From Bog-257 sp963805985 (lineage in GTDB: Bacteria; Acidobacteriota; Terriglobia; Terriglobales; Acidobacteriaceae), in the NCBI GenBank assembly GCA_963805985.1, contig CAWDWG010000010.1, positions 191,709-255,708 of the forward strand: DNA of 64,000 nucleotides, given 5' to 3'. The translations under genes were made by a program, and so were the position numbers. Every line of letters begins with the position of its first letter. Within the stretch, counting starts at the first letter, position 1. Positions 1-8,879 of this stretch are shown piece after piece. Below the pieces are notes generated by a model, which was not told where the DNA came from, searched no databases, and was given only the letters and a program-made list of their open reading frames with translations.

Positions 1-2
1 AT

Positions 3-2255
3 TTTGAGCACGGGATGAACCAGTGCATCAAGCAGATCAGAGGCGTGCTCAACGACAGTGCCGACCGGCCGGTTTACGTAGAGACAATTCCGCGCCGTGG
101 CTATCGTTTTCTTGCACCGGTGGTTTCAAAAACCATCTCTATGGCCCCGGCTGTAGTGGAATCACCTTCCAGCATCAGACTGACACCGGTGGTCGCCACC
201 GCCAGTTCGGCCCCAGGTTCGGGGTCGGAGGCCGCACCTGCGAGCGCTCCACAAACCGTGGCCACTACACCTTCGAGCGCAGCTGCCGTCGCGCCGGCGC
301 TGGAGAGTGCTCCCAGTCGTCAGGTTGGCCGCCGCGCGCACTTGCGCCGTGCGCTCCTGGTCGCGGCAGCTTGCATTCCTATCATCGTGATCGGCATGTA
401 CTGGAGCACACGCAAGGTTTCGGCGCTCAATGAGAAGGACACGATCGTAGTCGCCGACTTCCATAACCACACCGCCGACAAGGTGTTCGACGACACCTTA
501 AAGACGGCCTTGTCCTTCCAGCTGGAACAATCTCCATTCCTGAACGTCCTCTCCGATCAGCGCGCAGCCACGGCTCTACGGTTGATGGATCGCCCGGTGG
601 AACAGCCCGTGATCGGGGAAGTCGCACGGGAACTTTGCCTGCGCACCAATAGCAAAGCGGTAGTGGCGGGCTCGATTGCAGCCGTGGGTGAGCATTATCT
701 GATCGAATTGAAAGCCACAAACTGCCAGACAGGAGATACGCTGGCCAGCGCCGAGGCGGAGGCCGAGAGCCTGAACAAGGTACTGACCGCACTCCAACAG
801 GCCAGCAATCGGTTGCGGACGAGTTTAGGGGAGTCGCTGGCTTCAGTCAGGAAATTCGACCAGCCTCTGGAAGAAGCAACGACGTCGTCCCTGGACGCGC
901 TGCAATCGTTCACTGAAGGACGAAAGATACAGGTCCAGGCTGGCGGGCAGGCTGCCATTCCCTATTTCAAGCGTGCCATCGAGCTCGATCCCAGTTTCGC
1001 TATGGCGTACCTCGATCTCGGGCTCGCTTATTCCAACCTGAACGAAACCAAGTTGGCGTTCCAAAACCTTCAGCAAGCCTACGAGCTAAGAAGTCGACTG
1101 AGCCAGCGAGAACGGTTGGGGATTGAGGCGCACTATTACGGCCTGGCTACCGGTGACTTGGGAAAGGCCATCCAGGTTGCAACCGAATGGTCGCAGAGCT
1201 ACCCGGGAGATTATGTACCTCGCGCGAACCTGGCGTCCTTTAATATTCCGCTCGGCCAATACGAAAAGGCCGCGGCTGAAATGCGGGAGTCCCTTCGTCT
1301 GGCACCCGCCGACGTTGATTTTTCCAACCTCATAGGCATCTACGTAGCGCTAAACCAACTGGACAAGGCTGAGGCTGTCCTCGAGGAATTGCGCGCCCGC
1401 AAACGAGACGGCCCTTACATGCCGTACGAGTATTGGTACTGTCTCGCATTCTTGAAAAATGACAACGCGACGATGGCCCGGCTCCTGGCGGGGGCAATGG
1501 GCACCGGCTTCGAGGGTACGATGCTTTCCGTCCAGTCTGACACCGATGCCTTTCGGGGCAACTTTGCAGCTGCCCGCGAGTTGTCTCAGCGTGCCGTGGA
1601 ATCCTCGAGGCGGGCGGGCGCGGCGGAGATGGCTGGCGCATGGAGAGCGAATGAAGCTCTGCGCGAAGCCGAGGTCGGCAATTTCGCCAGGGCGCGGCAG
1701 CGGGCGGCGGAAGCGCTGGCTTTGAGCGACGGGCAATCCGTCAGAATTCTGGCTGCCCTTGCTTTGGCACGAGCTGGAGACATCGCTCAGGCACAGAAGC
1801 TCGCCGCACAACTGGATCGGGAGGCGCCGGAGAATACGATCGTGCAAGGTTATTGGTTGCCATCAATTGTAGCTGCAACCGAACTTAGCAACCGTAGTCC
1901 TGATCGAGCCGTCACCGCGCTGGAATCGGCTGCGTCTTATGAACTGGGAAGTCAGGGGCCGTTTGAACTCGGACCGATGTATCCCATCTATCTGCGCGGG
2001 GTAGCTTTCCTGCAGGTGGGAAACGCGCAGGCAGCTGCAGCAGAATTTCAAAAGATGATTGACCAGCCAGGAATCGCAGGTAACTTCGTACTGGCTGCAC
2101 TGGCCCATCTGCAGTTAGCCCGCGCTGAGGCGATGATGGGCAACAAAGCCGCCGCTAGCCAGGCATACCACGACTTCCTTACCCTCTGGAAGGATGCTGA
2201 CCCCGACCTCCCCATTTACCAGCAAGCCAAAGCCGAGCAGGCCAAGCTGCAATAG
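3..2255 (+). CDS. Winged-helix DNA-binding / transmembrane / TPR regulator, 5'-truncated by the window
   Basis: The frame is open from base 3, and the first in-frame ATG (15) lies inside the domain, so the gene begins before the window. The first ~36 residues are the end of an OmpR/PhoB-type winged helix (FEHGMN, then DSADRPVYVETIPRRGYRFLAPV). A Pro/Ala/Ser-rich linker (~40-105) follows, then one membrane helix (~111-130, counted from the ATG at 15). Next is a FlgO/TolB-N-like segment (IVVADFHNHTADKVF) and about 450 residues of TPR-type helices. This is the CadC-like layout common in Acidobacteriota: cytoplasmic DNA-binding head, periplasmic sensor tail. The target genes cannot be read from the sequence. 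The extracytoplasmic half resembles that of the kinase at 48980. Confidence 0.85.
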   Translation, partial: FEHGMNQCIKQIRGVLNDSADRPVYVETIPRRGYRFLAPVVSKTISMAPAVVESPSSIRLTPVVATASSAPGSGSEAAPASAPQTVATTPSSAAAVAPALESAPSRQVGRRAHLRRALLVAAACIPIIVIGMYWSTRKVSALNEKDTIVVADFHNHTADKVFDDTLKTALSFQLEQSPFLNVLSDQRAATALRLMDRPVEQPVIGEVARELCLRTNSKAVVAGSIAAVGEHYLIELKATNCQTGDTLASAEAEAESLNKVLTALQQASNRLRTSLGESLASVRKFDQPLEEATTSSLDALQSFTEGRKIQVQAGGQAAIPYFKRAIELDPSFAMAYLDLGLAYSNLNETKLAFQNLQQAYELRSRLSQRERLGIEAHYYGLATGDLGKAIQVATEWSQSYPGDYVPRANLASFNIPLGQYEKAAAEMRESLRLAPADVDFSNLIGIYVALNQLDKAEAVLEELRARKRDGPYMPYEYWYCLAFLKNDNATMARLLAGAMGTGFEGTMLSVQSDTDAFRGNFAAARELSQRAVESSRRAGAAEMAGAWRANEALREAEVGNFARARQRAAEALALSDGQSVRILAALALARAGDIAQAQKLAAQLDREAPENTIVQGYWLPSIVAATELSNRSPDRAVTALESAASYELGSQGPFELGPMYPIYLRGVAFLQVGNAQAAAAEFQKMIDQPGIAGNFVLAALAHLQLARAEAMMGNKAAASQAYHDFLTLWKDADPDLPIYQQAKAEQAKLQ

Positions 2256-2650
2256 AACCGATTCGCCTGCGAAACGCGGTAGTTTCGTTTTTGTATTCTT
2301 GCCGAGCAAAAGGCTTTCACATCTGAATGCAAATTCACGCGTTCGAAGTCCTCGGGAGTTATGTCCCAGAGATTGGTCTATAACGCTCGGCCCTGAGGAT
2401 CCATCGGGACTCTATCTCTCCACTCTTTACCAGGCGCCGATCGCCAGCAATGCGATGCAAACACCTGTCCAAGGCTCAGTGCTGACGGTAAGCTCTGATA
2501 GCTCAGCCAACGACTCCCCGACGACGGAGTTTTATGGTGATCCTCGGGATTGGCTCTTCCTCAGCGTTTCACGTCCACGTGGGGGTGCCAATGCGGTTGC
2601 CGGATGCTGGCCGACTTATTAAGATGCCAAAAGGGTTTACAAGAAGACCG
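2256..2650. other. Intergenic stretch, no gene called
   Basis: A plus-strand frame stays open from within the preceding gene to 2622. Its residues show no recognisable domain, and its first part overlaps the TPR gene in another frame. No tRNA, strong hairpin array or repeat of the kind common elsewhere in the window was seen. It could hold the promoter of the GreB-like gene, but no convincing -35/-10 pair was identified. Confidence 0.4.
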
Positions 2651-2657
2651 TAAGGGG

Positions 2658-3244
2658 ATGGGCCCGCCACGCCAAACAACAACTACATAACGCCAGGCGG
2701 CCTGCAGCGCCTCAAAGATGAGCACCGGTTTCTGCTCACCCGGGAACGCCCGGCCGTGACGGAGGTGGTGGCGTGGGCTGCGAGCAATGGCGATCGCAGT
2801 GAAAACGCCGACTATCAGTACGGCAAGCGGCGGCTGCGCCAAATCGATGGACGGATTCGCTTTCTCACCAAGCGAATCGAGTCCGCGGAAGTGGTTGACC
2901 CCGAAACTCCGAGAGCGGGGGAAGCAGCGACGAGGGCATTCTTTGGAGCGACTGTGCGCTATGCCAATGCCGCGGCAACGGAACGAGTGGTGAGCATCGT
3001 GGGCACAGACGAGGTCGATCTCAACCGCAACCACATCAGTTGGGTGTCGCCTCTGGGGCGCGCGTTGATGAAGTCGGCAGTGGGCGATCGCGTAGTTCTC
3101 GAAGCGCCGGGCGGTACGGCGTACCTGACAGTGCTGGGAGTGTGTTACCAGCGCATTTCGGTGGAACCGTTCCGTGAACCACCTGGAGCTGAGGCCTCGG
3201 CAAAGGGACTCCCTCGCGGAGCCAATCCACCTGACGAAGTTTAG
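2658..3244 (+). CDS. greB: GreA/GreB-family transcript cleavage factor, frameshifted near its start
   Basis: Gre factors bind the secondary channel of RNA polymerase and stimulate cleavage of backtracked RNA. The body is clearly GreB-type: RERPAVTEVVAWAAS, GDRSENADYQYGKRRLRQID in the N-terminal coiled coil with the acidic DRSENAD tip, then a C-terminal FKBP-like domain (FFGATVRY, ISWVSPLGRALM). The good frame extends upstream through NYITPGGLQRLKDE but has no ATG before a stop at 2651. The only nearby ATG (2658) is one frame off and would give MGPPRQ. One base lost in the A-run at ~2674-2676 would join MGPPRQ to NNNYITPGG. I read this as a homopolymer frameshift, either a sequencing error or a real lesion. 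An internal GTG at 2756 would remove half of the coiled coil and is unlikely. Confidence 0.8.
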
Positions 3245-3457
3245 CGAAGTGTCACATCAACATTCCAGGCCCCGCCAGGATGGATTGTGAGCTGACTCAC
3301 GTTCATGTCGGGTCTGCTGAGGATCAGACTGGAACCAGGCTGTGGAGTTTCCCGTAAAGCCGGCTTCTTGGTCCCGATTCGAAGTAGCGCCTCTGGATTG
3401 GCACTGATGAACGGCAAGGTTAAGAATGCTGCAGCGTAGTAAGTGTATGCAAAAGAA
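3241..3457 (-). pseudogene. Possible C-terminal gene remnant abutting tRNA-Asn
   Basis: On the minus strand a frame is open from the 3' end of the tRNA down to a TAA at 3241-3243, about 70 codons, with protein-like composition (FISANPEALLRIGTKKPAL, then NVSQLTIHPGGAWNVDV). There is no start codon with a ribosome site and no recognisable domain. If real, it is the tail of a gene whose upstream part has been replaced by the tRNA locus. An open frame of this length can arise by chance in GC-rich DNA, so support is weak. Confidence 0.25.
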
Positions 3458-3532
<75 letters not shown>

Positions 3533-3737
3533 GTGATGGTGCGCCTGCGCGCGTCAAGTTGTATTGGTTATTGTAGCGGCGCGCGACGAGTGCGTCAAAG
3601 GCTTGGCGGACGCATTTGAAGGCTGAGTTCCCAAACCGGTCTTCTACCGCGAAAGACCAAAATGGGAAGCTGTCTGCGCGCCTGAACAGAATTCACGGCT
3701 TTCGCGAGTGCGGTCGTATGATGAGAGATTATCGGGT

Positions 3738-5891
3738 ATGAGTAGCTCTTCCGTAACGCGGCGCGGTTTCGCAGCCGTCCTGATCGTGCTCACGCAATTC
3801 GCAATGTCGCAAATTCAAAATTCCAGCTCTTCTTCCACAATGAACATTTCCAAACCGCCTGCAACCAAACCACAGCCCGTGACCGACGACTACTTCGGAA
3901 CGAAAGTCGTCGATCGTTATCGCTGGCTGGAAAACGAAGATAGTCCGGAAACCCGGCAGTGGGTCGCCGAGCAAATGTCCTACACCCGCGGCATTCTCGA
4001 CAAACTGCCCGGCCGCGAGAAGCTGCGGGATCGGCTGCAGCAATTGCTCGAAATCGGCACATTGGGTGGGACGCAAGTGGGCGGCGACTACTACTTCCAC
4101 ATGCGGCGCGACGGCAAACAGAACCAGCCGGTGCTGTATGTGCGCAAGGGCGTCGATAGCAAAGACGAAGTGCTGGTCGATGTGAATCCGCTGTCGACAG
4201 ATGGAACCATCGCGCTCGACTGGTGGTATCCATCACACGATGGAAAGTATGTTGCGTACGGAACGTCGGAGAGCGGCTCGGAGATGAGCACTCTGCGCGT
4301 GATCGAAACCGCGACGCGCAAGCTGTTGCCCGACGCGATTGCGCGCACGCGTGCCGCCAGCGTGGCGTGGAAGCCGGACGACAGCGGCTTCTACTACACG
4401 CGATATCCCAAGCCCGGCGAAGTCGCTGCCGGACAGGAGATGTACAACCGGCACGTGTTCTATCACGCACTGGGCGCCGACCCCGCGAAAGATACGCTGA
4501 TCTTCGGCGAGGGATTGCCTCCGCAAGACTGGCCCAATGTGACGCTGTCGAATGATGGCCGCTGGCTCTGCATCATCGTGGAACAGGGATGGTCGAAGAG
4601 CGAGTTGTATGTGAAGGATCTGGAGAGCAGCGCGCCGCCGTTGCGCATCACCGAGGGCAAGGAATTTCTTTACTCAGTGCAGGCCTACAGCGGGGACCTT
4701 TATATCGTCACTAACGAGGACAGCCCGCGCTATCGCGTGTTCAAGACGCCGGCCACCGCACCAACCCGCGAGCACTGGCGCGAGATCATTCCGCAGTCGG
4801 ACGCGGTTTTGACTTCGCTGAGCGTTATCGGCGGGCAGTTGTTTGTGGGCTATGAACTCAATGCGCACTCGCTGCTGAAGCGATTCACGATCGAGGGTAA
4901 GCCGTTGGGCGAGATTCCATTACCAACGCTCGGAACCATCTCCAGCATCGGCGGCGAGTACGACAGCAACAGCGCGTTCTATCTGTTTTCGTCCTTCACG
5001 ACTCCGGCAACGATTTACCGCTTCGATATCCCACAATCGAGTACTACAGTGTGGGAGTCGGTCCAAAGTGGCATCGATCCTGATCTCTACGATACGAAGC
5101 AGGTCTGGTACAGGTCGAAGGACGGCACGCGCATTCCCATGTTTTTGGTGATGCGCAAGGGCCTGAAGATAACCGGGCACAATCCCCTGATCCTGAACGG
5201 CTACGGCGGCTTCAACGTCAGCCTGACGCCCGAGTTCAGCAAGACACTTTTTCCCTGGGTTGATCACGGCGGAATATTCGCGGTCGCCAACCTGCGCGGG
5301 GGCGCGGAGTTCGGAGAAGACTGGCATCGCGCCGGCATGCTCGACAAAAAGCAAAACGTCTTCGACGACTTCATCGCGGCAGCCGAGTATCTGCTGAAAG
5401 AGAGCTACACCGATCGTGAGCATCTCGCCATTCGCGGTGGCAGCAATGGCGGACTGCTGATGGGAGCGGTGATGACGCAGCGGCCGGATCTGTTTCGCGC
5501 GGTCGTTTGTCAGGTGCCGCTGCTCGACATGCTGCGCTACCAGAACTTCCAGATCGCCAAGCTGTGGATTCCGGAGTACGGCTCGTCGGACGATCCGAAG
5601 CAGTTCCAGTGGTTGTATGCCTACTCGCCCTATCAGCACGTGAAGGTGGGAACGAGTTATCCGGCGGTCCTTTTCATGACGGCCGAGAGTGATACGCGCG
5701 TCGATCCGATGCACGCGAAGAAAATGACAGCGGAGTTGCAGGCTGCCAACGGCGGGCCGAATCCGATTCTGCTGCGCATCGAAAGCAAAGCCGGGCATGG
5801 CGCCGGCAAGCCCATCTCAAAGCTTGTGGACGAATGGACTGATATCTATTCGTTTCTCTTCTGGCAGCTGGGGATGGAAAGAAGCAACTAG
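3738..5891 (+). CDS. Prolyl oligopeptidase (S9A serine peptidase), secreted
   Basis: This enzyme cleaves short proline-containing peptides after Pro. I start it at ATG 3738 (MSSSSVTRRGFAAVLIVLTQ, a signal-peptide-like leader) rather than the upstream GTG at 3708. After a linker come the N-terminal POP signature (PVTDDYFGTKVVDRYRWLEN) and a seven-bladed propeller region. The C-terminal alpha/beta hydrolase domain carries the catalytic triad: Ser569 in GGSNGGLL, Asp652 in AESDTRVDP and His687 in KAGHGAGKP. The length (717 aa) is normal for the family. It appears monocistronic, with the VapBC pair starting 61 bp downstream. The leader suggests periplasmic action, probably in peptide nutrition. 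Confidence 0.95.
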   Translation: MSSSSVTRRGFAAVLIVLTQFAMSQIQNSSSSSTMNISKPPATKPQPVTDDYFGTKVVDRYRWLENEDSPETRQWVAEQMSYTRGILDKLPGREKLRDRLQQLLEIGTLGGTQVGGDYYFHMRRDGKQNQPVLYVRKGVDSKDEVLVDVNPLSTDGTIALDWWYPSHDGKYVAYGTSESGSEMSTLRVIETATRKLLPDAIARTRAASVAWKPDDSGFYYTRYPKPGEVAAGQEMYNRHVFYHALGADPAKDTLIFGEGLPPQDWPNVTLSNDGRWLCIIVEQGWSKSELYVKDLESSAPPLRITEGKEFLYSVQAYSGDLYIVTNEDSPRYRVFKTPATAPTREHWREIIPQSDAVLTSLSVIGGQLFVGYELNAHSLLKRFTIEGKPLGEIPLPTLGTISSIGGEYDSNSAFYLFSSFTTPATIYRFDIPQSSTTVWESVQSGIDPDLYDTKQVWYRSKDGTRIPMFLVMRKGLKITGHNPLILNGYGGFNVSLTPEFSKTLFPWVDHGGIFAVANLRGGAEFGEDWHRAGMLDKKQNVFDDFIAAAEYLLKESYTDREHLAIRGGSNGGLLMGAVMTQRPDLFRAVVCQVPLLDMLRYQNFQIAKLWIPEYGSSDDPKQFQWLYAYSPYQHVKVGTSYPAVLFMTAESDTRVDPMHAKKMTAELQAANGGPNPILLRIESKAGHGAGKPISKLVDEWTDIYSFLFWQLGMERSN

Positions 5892-5952
5892 CCCCTCAGA
5901 TGAGAGCATATCCCATAATCCATACTGGCATGGAATATGGTAATCTCGAGCC

Positions 5953-6156
5953 ATGACGACAGCGCGTAAGATCACGGTTGAGGTTCCCGCCGATCTCCTG
6001 GAGAGAGCCCAACGCGCAGGCGGTACAGGTATCACCCAGACTGTTCGTACCGGACTGCAGCTGGTAGCGGCATCACACGCTTACGCTCGCCTACGCCAGC
6101 TGCGAGGGAAGGTTCGCTTTAGTCGTACGCTGGCTGAGTTGAAATACGATCGATGA
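5953..6156 (+). CDS. vapB: VapB-type antitoxin
   Basis: A 67-residue protein with a ribbon-helix-helix-like start (ARKITVEVPADLLERAQRAGG) and a C-terminal tail (RGKVRFSRTLAELKYDR) of the kind that wraps a PIN toxin. Its stop overlaps the start of the PIN gene by four bases (ATGA), the usual translational coupling for vapBC. It should bind and inhibit the toxin and repress its own promoter, which lies in the 61-bp gap after the peptidase gene. The family call rests on its position plus the RHH-like N-terminus. Confidence 0.8.
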   Translation: MTTARKITVEVPADLLERAQRAGGTGITQTVRTGLQLVAASHAYARLRQLRGKVRFSRTLAELKYDR

Positions 6157-6545
6157 TCGCGGCTGACACCAGCACGTGGGTTGCATTTCTACAGGGCGAT
6201 AATGGATCTGACGTCGACCTGCTGGACGACGCGTTGAAGGATCGGCAGGTCGTGATGGTACCAGTGGTACTTACCGAGCTGCTTAGCGACGCGAAGCTTT
6301 CGTCTGAGGTAGCAAAAACCCTCATCGAGATTCCAATGATTGAGCTCCCGCCGGGCTATTGGGAGCGGGCTGGATTATTGCGAGCGCAAGCCATAGCTAA
6401 GAGCCGCAAGGCGCGATTAGGCGACGCATTGATTGCTCAGAGTTGCATCGACCAAGGTATTCCCCTGCTCACTCGCGACAGAGACTTCCGCGCCTTCGCC
6501 AATACCAGGGGACTTACTGTCGTATTCGCATCTGGTGCGCATTAA
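6153..6545 (+). CDS. vapC: VapC-type PIN-domain ribonuclease toxin
   Basis: A 130-residue PIN domain. Acidic metal-binding positions are visible: Asp5 in MIAADTSTW, Glu in LTELLSDAK, Asp in ARLGDALIAQ and Asp in LLTRDRDFRAF. VapC toxins cut specific RNAs, often initiator tRNA or the rRNA sarcin-ricin loop; the target here cannot be predicted. It overlaps the antitoxin by four bases. No catalytic residue is missing, so the toxin is probably active. Confidence 0.88.
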   Translation: MIAADTSTWVAFLQGDNGSDVDLLDDALKDRQVVMVPVVLTELLSDAKLSSEVAKTLIEIPMIELPPGYWERAGLLRAQAIAKSRKARLGDALIAQSCIDQGIPLLTRDRDFRAFANTRGLTVVFASGAH

Positions 6546-6561
6546 ACCGGATGATGCTGCG

Positions 6562-8676
6562 TCACTTCCCCACAAAAATCGCCACGCTGCGCGCCCTCAC
6601 CAGATAGCTCTCCTGCGACAACAGCGGAAACTCCAGGCCGTCCTCTGCGATGTCCTGTGGCGATGTCAGCGCAGTGTCGACGAGGCGAAACCATTCGCGC
6701 TGGCCGATCTGTGGCAATTCGAACTCCAGATCGCCGTAATGAGAGTTGGCGATGAAGAAGAGGTCATCGCGCGCGTCTCCCTCATGCAGCTGCGTGAGTT
6801 GCATCGCCAGGCTGCGCGAGTCGGGACCCCAGTCCGGCCGGACACGCTTCACCCCGTGCCAGGTCACGTGGAAGCCGTGCTCGCCACTGAACTCGAAGCT
6901 GTCGCGGCGCAGCAACTGGCAGCGGCGGCGGAAGGCGATCATCAGTTGGAAGAAGCGCAGCAGGTCCGCGTTCGTCTCCGCCAGCTTCCAATCGACCCAA
7001 CTGATCTCGTTGTCCTGGCAGTAAGCGTTGTTGTTGCCCTGCTGCGTGCGGCTCATCTCGTCGCCGGCAAGAATCATCGGCACGCCGTGCGACATTAGCA
7101 GGATCGCGGCGAAATTCTTCTGCTGCTGGAGACGAAGCTGGTCGACGGTCTTGTCGTCGGTTGGACCTTCGGAGCCGCAATTCCAGCTGTAATTGGCGTT
7201 GTTGCCGTCGGAGTTGTTCTCGCCATTGGCGAGATTGTGTTTCTCGTTGTAGGAGACCAGATCGTTCAGCGTGAAGCCGTCGTGACAGGTGATGAAGTTG
7301 ATGCTGTGGTACGGCTCGCGCGCGCTGCTTAGATACAAGTCGGGACTGCCGAGCAGCCGCGTCGCCAGCGGCGAGATCATTCCGGCATCGCCCTTCACGA
7401 ACTTGCGAATGTCGTCGCGGTAGATGCCGTTCCACTCCGCCCAGCGCCCCCAAGACGGAAACGATCCCACCTGATAGAGCCCGCCCGCGTCCCAGGCCTC
7501 GGCAATGAGCTTGATGTTCGCCAGCACGGGATCGTAGGCCAGGCGCTCCAACAGCGGCGGATTCTGCAGCACCGAGCCATCCTCACCGCGCCCGAGAATC
7601 GACGCGAGATCGAAGCGGAAGCCGTCGACGTGCATCTCCATCACCCAGTAGCGTAGGCAATCGACGATGAAGTCGCGCACCACCGGGTTGTTGCAGTTCA
7701 CCGTGTTGCCGCAGCCGCTGAAGTTCTGATACTTTCCCGTGCCGCACTCGAGGATGTAGTAAGTCGAGTTATCGATGCCGCGGAACGACCACGTGGGGCC
7801 GTTCTCAGCGCCCTCTGCCGTGTGGTTGAAGACGATGTCGAGGATTACCTCGATGCCGGCCTTGTGAAAGGCGCGCACCATCTCCTTGAACTCGCGGACT
7901 TGTTCGCCGCTGTCTGGATTGCAAGAGTAAGCAGCGTTGGGCGCGAAGAAGGCCGTCGATTGATATCCCCACAGATTGAAGAGCGGCTGGCCGGTAAAGG
8001 GATTGAGGCGGTCGGTATCAGACTCCTCGAATTCATTGACCGGCAGCAGTTCGACCGCGGTCACGCCTAGCTCCTTCAGATAGGGAATCTTCTCGATGAG
8101 GCCGGCGAAAGTTCCCGGTTGGGTGACGCCGGACGAGGGGCTCTGCGTGAAGCTGCGAACGTGCAGCTCATAAATAATGCTGTCGGCCAGCGGAATGTTG
8201 AGCGGGCGATCGTGCTCCCAGTCGAAATAGTTTTCGACGACCAGGCTATTGCGATAGGGCCGCGTGCCGGGCTTGAACTCGCCCCACGAACCGCCGTGCG
8301 AAAGCGCCAGCGCATAAGGATCGAGCAGCACTTTCGACGGGTCGAAGCGATAAACGCTGGAGTCGGGATTGGGCTGCATGTCGAAGCGGTAGCCGTATTG
8401 CACGCCCGCATCGAGGCCTTCGACGAAAATGTGCCAGATCTGGCCGGTGCGGTTGGCGAGCGGATCCAGCGGGATTTCGACATAGGGATCCAGGGCTTCA
8501 GGTTTGAAGAGCACCAGCGTGCAGGACGTTGCGTGGTGTGAGAAAACGGAGAAATTCAAGCCGTGACGGCGGACGGTGACGCCCATCGGAAGCGGCCTGC
8601 CGCGCTTGACGCGCTCTCCCGGGATGGAGGTGGCAGCGGCCTTTTTGGGCGCACGTTGAGTATAAGTGGTGGCCAT
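6562..8676 (-). CDS. glgX: Glycogen debranching enzyme / isoamylase (GH13)
   Basis: This enzyme hydrolyses alpha-1,6 branches of glycogen or limit dextrins. The 704 aa include an N-terminal CBM48 (~30-130: PLPMGVTVRRHGLNFSVFSHHA) and a GH13 barrel. Catalytic residues are Asp356 in DGFRFDLAS (nucleophile), Glu393 in LIAEAWDAGGLY (acid/base) and the His465-Asp466 pair in FITCHDGFTLNDL. The conserved GWGYQ-like motif appears as NLWGYQSTAFFAPN. A C-terminal beta domain ends the protein. TreX and GlgX share this architecture. No other glycogen genes are adjacent, so it probably acts in storage-glycogen breakdown. It is convergent with vapC (16 bp apart). Confidence 0.93.
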   Translation of the reverse strand: MATTYTQRAPKKAAATSIPGERVKRGRPLPMGVTVRRHGLNFSVFSHHATSCTLVLFKPEALDPYVEIPLDPLANRTGQIWHIFVEGLDAGVQYGYRFDMQPNPDSSVYRFDPSKVLLDPYALALSHGGSWGEFKPGTRPYRNSLVVENYFDWEHDRPLNIPLADSIIYELHVRSFTQSPSSGVTQPGTFAGLIEKIPYLKELGVTAVELLPVNEFEESDTDRLNPFTGQPLFNLWGYQSTAFFAPNAAYSCNPDSGEQVREFKEMVRAFHKAGIEVILDIVFNHTAEGAENGPTWSFRGIDNSTYYILECGTGKYQNFSGCGNTVNCNNPVVRDFIVDCLRYWVMEMHVDGFRFDLASILGRGEDGSVLQNPPLLERLAYDPVLANIKLIAEAWDAGGLYQVGSFPSWGRWAEWNGIYRDDIRKFVKGDAGMISPLATRLLGSPDLYLSSAREPYHSINFITCHDGFTLNDLVSYNEKHNLANGENNSDGNNANYSWNCGSEGPTDDKTVDQLRLQQQKNFAAILLMSHGVPMILAGDEMSRTQQGNNNAYCQDNEISWVDWKLAETNADLLRFFQLMIAFRRRCQLLRRDSFEFSGEHGFHVTWHGVKRVRPDWGPDSRSLAMQLTQLHEGDARDDLFFIANSHYGDLEFELPQIGQREWFRLVDTALTSPQDIAEDGLEFPLLSQESYLVRARSVAIFVGK

Positions 8677-8879
8677 GGCGCGTTGCTCATTTTGCGCCCA
8701 AGTCTGAGGATTGGTATAGGGAAAAATTTGCCGCGCTCGGCGTGGCCGGAGCCAGCCCTGGTGAGCGGCGGCTGAAGGATTCCGGCACCGCGATGTTCGC
8801 TGGCGGCGAGGACGCCGCCGGGACAGCCGGCCGGGAGGCGGACGCTACTCGAAATCGCCAGATCGGACCGGCGTTGGAG

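Noticed and set aside
2194..2622. 142-aa open frame after the TPR regulator
   Set aside because: Its first part overlaps the regulator in another frame, and the remainder has no domain or ribosome site.
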